In this document: positions 60,550-64,000 of the stretch, in pieces | How the letters are laid out: each line of letters starts with the position of its first letter | Position numbering within the stretch: position 1 is the first letter of the stretch | Origin: Pseudopithomyces maydicus | Lineage: Eukaryota; Ascomycota; Dothideomycetes; Pleosporales; Didymosphaeriaceae | Reading direction: 5' to 3' | Length of the DNA stretch: 64,000 bases | NCBI GenBank assembly: GCA_026873275.1 | Contig: JANTUC010000001.1 | Coordinates: 124,001 to 188,000, forward strand | Made by a program: the position numbers and the translations under genes | The notes under the pieces: model-generated | Database searches by the model: none | Told to the model about the DNA's origin: nothing | What the model saw: the letters and a program-made list of their open reading frames with translations, nothing else

Positions 60550-61566
60550 TTACTTCAAGCACATCAACGCTCCTTCGCCAAAGGATGTTGCTACTGAACC
60601 CTCTTCTCTAATCATGTCCCTGAGAAAGTTGCGTGATGCCTCAACCTCTCTACTGGCGAACTTGACCAGCACAAATCCCCTCACATTCGCCGCACTCCAC
60701 ACAAGACCGTCGGCCTTCTCTCGACTCTGCCTTTCCTTGCGGCGTTGTTCCCTCGGTGCTAGTTCTGTTTGTACCTCGTCCCCCCAGTCTCTTCCTCCGA
60801 TACGAGGCAAAGCTTCAAACTCGTCCAGAAAATACTGTGCCAATGCCGCGAACACGGGTCCGTGGATGATGAGGGTTCCGAATACCGAGTATCCATCCAT
60901 CCGCTCTGAGAGATGCATGCTAGTTTTTCCGTACTTGTCAAGGATCAGATTATCCCGCAAGAGCAATCTCCTTTTCCCGGATGTATCGCTGCTCCACACC
61001 TCGTTTCTGCTCTTGTACTCGTGTATGTCCCAGTTCTCGCCCCGTGCTGATCGCCCGCTGGTGACCCAGTCACATGCACACAGACTACTTTGCTCGCCTC
61101 CTAAAATGTACTTCTGGGACTGCGAGAAGGCTGCTCGTGCAAAGGGTTGCACTGGATCTGGCAGGTATACCAATGCAGCACCAGCAGCGAGATGCACAAC
61201 CATATGCTGGCTGGATATCAGAGCCGGGTCGGGTGTCTTGAACACTTTGGTCGAACCCTGTGTGAGGAGAACGAGCCGAGTCGTAGCCTCAAGGCTGACA
61301 GACAGGTTGATTGCATCGCCAGCTACGATGCCGCCGCCATATGTGAGGAGGAATACGGTGTGGACGAGGCGCGGAGCATCGGCGGGGCCATGTTCAGGGA
61401 GGGGCAGAGGGTCGGGAGCGACGAGCTTCAAGGGGTACTGGTAGGAGAGCTTGCGGAGGACAGGCGTATGGGGAGGAAGCACTGCGAGCTCAATGGAGCC
61501 GTATCCCGCCTTAGCGGTGGAGGCGGCGAACGGTGAGGTGAAGGACATGGCAAACCCCGGGTGCAC
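60550..61566 (-). CDS. ureD: Urease accessory protein UreD
   Basis: A chaperone that, with UreF and UreG, delivers nickel to urease in the cytosol. A single exon encodes 338 residues from ATG 61566; Met7 (MSFTSPFAAS) may be the used start (332 residues). Family blocks are YQYPLKLVAPDPLP, LLTYGGGIVAGDAINLSV, RLVLLTQGSTKVFK, YLPDPVQPFARAAFSQSQ, and CDWVTSGRSARGENWDIHEY. The late insert with many charges (PREQRRKERQSREKADG) is typical of fungal UreD. No frame break. It is head-to-head with the TFIIIC subunit gene. Confidence 0.92.
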   Translation of the reverse strand: MHPGFAMSFTSPFAASTAKAGYGSIELAVLPPHTPVLRKLSYQYPLKLVAPDPLPLPEHGPADAPRLVHTVFLLTYGGGIVAGDAINLSVSLEATTRLVLLTQGSTKVFKTPDPALISSQHMVVHLAAGAALVYLPDPVQPFARAAFSQSQKYILGGEQSSLCACDWVTSGRSARGENWDIHEYKSRNEVWSSDTSGKRRLLLRDNLILDKYGKTSMHLSERMDGYSVFGTLIIHGPVFAALAQYFLDEFEALPRIGGRDWGDEVQTELAPREQRRKERQSREKADGLVWSAANVRGFVLVKFASREVEASRNFLRDMIREEGSVATSFGEGALMCLK

Positions 61567-61980
61567 GTGGAATCATCATCGAGGACAGAGCAGGTAGATA
61601 GGATGGCGCGTCGGACTGTTTCTTCTGATAATGTTAGTCATTATCAGAGCGGCACGACTGGCCATGGACACCACCGACCTTACCTGCCCTACGGGTGAGA
61701 GGGCGCTGCCAAGGTGTGTTTGGGCTGCTGGGGCGCTAGCGACGAAAGAGGATAGCGAAGCGGGAAGCTTAGCACTGCATCCCACCATTTAGTCTGGCCC
61801 CGCTTTCTGCTCTGCAGCTCACCTCCGCCGCCGCCCGCCGCTCGATCACCTGCCCTCAGCCGGTGCAAGCACCACACGAATTGCATATCGACGCCCGTTC
61901 GAATCCCGCCTCTGATCACCCTTTGATGCTGTAAGCACCCGCTTCGCCCACTGGGAGGAGTAAGGGGAGGAGTTGCAGAC
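61567..61980. other. Bidirectional promoter, ureD / tfc3
   Basis: A 414-base divergent spacer with CT- and GC-rich tracts. No coding sequence. A GTTCGAATC stretch near 61898 resembles a tRNA B box, but no tRNA can be folded around it. Confidence 0.5.
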
Positions 61981-64000
61981 ATGGCCCCCGGCGCCGACGA
62001 GCTACTTGTTTTTTGCTATCGGGTATCGCTATCTGCGGACTTGAAGGTGCGTACTCTCCCCCATGACTCGCGACCCGAACTGCAACGGCAAAATATTGTA
62101 GCAAAATACAACGCATTCATGCTACGCATTCATTTTGCAGCTTGCTCCAGTTTTGAACTTTTTGTTTATCCATCACGCTTGCGCTTTTCTCAACTAACCC
62201 GTTGCACCAGGAGCAAGCAGCGTTGACTTCTACCGCATCATCGAAGAATATCATCGAAAACAAAACCAAAAACATGCGCGCGGACATGCGTCAAAGCCCG
62301 CCATATTTGGGCGCAACTATTATGAGCAAGTGTGGCAATGGGTAATCGACCATCCAGACGTTCGCATCTACTATAAGCGTGAAGCCCGTAGCCTCACCCT
62401 TGCCGAATTTGAAGCCTTGGAGAAAGAAAATGCAGATGCTTCCAATGCTGCGCAAATCGAAGCTGCTCACGAGAGAAGTCTCAGGCCCGTGTCCGAATTG
62501 CCTGCTGCGGCTGATCGTAGGATATCGAAAGCTTCAAAGGGCCTCGAATCGATTGCTGATTCGCTTCGCCAGCGACTGCTAGCAGAGGGTGCTCTCCAGG
62601 ATCTTCCATCATCCTCTCTTGCCACTGACTCGGCGTCTGGGCTTCCAACAAAGATGCGCGGCCCGCGCAAGATACCTAAAGCCGCTCAGCTGCCTCCTCC
62701 CGCTTTTGAGGAGCCGGATGCTTCTATCCAAACCCCTCGCCTTTTTGTCAGCCAGAATCGTACGTGGATAGCTGTAGCTGGGCATCCTATTGACCTCAAA
62801 AAGGTCCCTGGGTCAGAGTTTATTCTTCTTTCCATCATAGCAAGGGCGGGTCCAAAAGGCATATCTCAGCCTACGCTGCAGAGGCTAAGTGGACAGGATA
62901 AACGATCCATACCTGAACGTACTAACAAGCTCCAAGCCAAAGGTTACATAGACAAAAGGCCGATTCAGGATGGAAAAGCTCGAACCAGTCTTTGCACCCA
63001 CAAGATGTTCTTAAAAGATCGGCCCGAGGAGCCTCAGAGTGTCAATGATGTTTTCGGACTACGGACCCTCAGTCTGACTGGTCTGGTTTTCTTACTAAAC
63101 AAAGTCCTCGAAGATACACCTGTTGTACAAGTGCGACACCTTAGAACAAAGATGGTCAGTCCAGTCGTAGATGGTGTATTCGTAGAGTTGAGCTGACATT
63201 ATTCTAGGGTGTTTCGGTCGAGCGATGGAATGGGCGCGCTGTCCGCGGGGCACTGGTACGTCTAGAGCAGACTGGATACCTCGAGCGATTCACGATTGAG
63301 AAGACGAACAAAGATCCTCGTTTGAAGAATAATCCTTTCATCTGTATCAAACGATTGCGAGAACCCCAGGACGACGACATTCAAAATCTCAAGTTCAAAC
63401 GGATTGCCCAAGATGCCAGTGCTGCCAACCCTGTTGAAGGAGAGCCGCTCGAGGATGAGAATCCAGGCGAGGGCTTGATGCGTGATCTGGAGATGGACAT
63501 GATGGGCGACATATCAGACGATGATGAAGCATTTGATACAAACGGCCGCCGTCCACCGCAGTGGACACCTGACCGTCTACTGTCAAATCTGGTTGTTGAT
63601 GCCGTGAATATGGCTGGCGTGGACGGTATAGATACAGCTAGTCTACGTGATCTAACTACAGGGTTTTTCTGGAAACGTCCGCTCGAGTCTCTCGTAACAC
63701 GCTTAACTGAAGACTGGCACCTCAACCAGCCATTATATACGCGCCATCTCGCAATCGTCAGAGACACGACCATGGCAAACGATACGAAGCGTGTTCATTA
63801 CGTATATCGGACCCATGAACAATTCCAGAAAGCAGTTGACGCAGGTGAGGTAACATGGGAGGCTTTGCAATTGGAGAAGGGCAAGAAAGCCAAACAAGGA
63901 CAACTTTCCCCCACGTCGGTTGACAGTCTAGGCTTCCATACTCTCAATCCGAACGATTTTCATAAGCGTACTGGCTCGTCAACTCTCTCGGAAGCTTGTG
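61981..64000 (+). CDS. tfc3: TFIIIC B-block-binding subunit (Tfc3/tau138-like), 3' cut by window; one frame break
   Basis: The largest TFIIIC subunit, which binds the B box of tRNA genes for RNA polymerase III. Exons are 61981-62046, 62211-63154 and 63208 to beyond the window. Exon 1 begins MAPGADELLVF, then needs one extra base in the T6 run 62009-62014 to read LLSGIAICGLEGASS, the family's usual first helix, and to join exon 2 in phase. Exon 2 has VDFYRIIEEYH, YYEQVWQWVIDHPDVRIYYK, and the B-block winged helix (LLSIIARAGPKGISQPTLQR, then LSGQDKRSIPERTNKLQAKG). Exon 3 is open to the edge and contains MGVSVERWNGR-type sequence and a long charged stretch. Confidence 0.82.

Noticed and set aside
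61890..61915. tRNA-like B box (GTTCGAATC)
   Set aside because: Flanking bases do not form a T-stem and no A box or acceptor stem is present at tRNA spacing.

Overview
This is nuclear DNA from a filamentous ascomycete (Pezizomycotina; Dothideomycetes is my guess and is inference). The evidence is the many short spliceosomal introns (about 45-75 nt, GTANGT donors, CTAAC-like branch sites, YAG acceptors), pyrimidine-rich promoters, and typical gene families: Zn2Cys6 regulator, unspecific peroxygenase, velvet-like factor, DUF4360 secreted protein, and UreD. I found no tRNA, rRNA, CRISPR array or intact transposon.

Layout. 1-12 kb is an accessory block: the end of an unknown gene, an SMP-30-type lactonase, a heme-thiolate peroxygenase, a Zn2Cys6 regulator divergent from an FAD monooxygenase, and an isochorismatase-like hydrolase. 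It resembles a small oxidative or catabolic cluster with its own regulator. 12-15 kb holds two small secreted proteins. 15.9-24.7 kb holds the G-protein beta subunit divergent from an ADAL-type deaminase, a GST-like protein and a conserved protein of unknown function. 26.5-46.7 kb is mostly housekeeping: a small membrane protein, DNA polymerase eta, two F-box-like proteins, DPH7, GGPP synthase, Shg1 with an RS-rich tail, a small complex-I-like protein, a CofD/YvcK-like protein, an F-box/ankyrin-like gene and arginyl-tRNA synthetase. 46.7-51.6 kb has no recognisable gene but contains degenerate repeats; it lies upstream of a velvet-like gene. 54-64 kb holds a DUF4360 secreted protein, the mitochondrial fusion GTPase Mgm1, the urease accessory protein UreD and the start of the TFIIIC subunit Tfc3.

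The strongest sequence-wide signal is that about nine of roughly 26 genes are interrupted by single-base frame breaks. All have the same sign (one base too few), and most lie at or beside C/G/T homopolymers. Adding back one base per break restores conserved family sequence and exact codon phase, including across introns. I read this as homopolymer under-calling in the assembly rather than as pseudogenes. Protein lengths for those genes are therefore given 'after allowing one missing base'.
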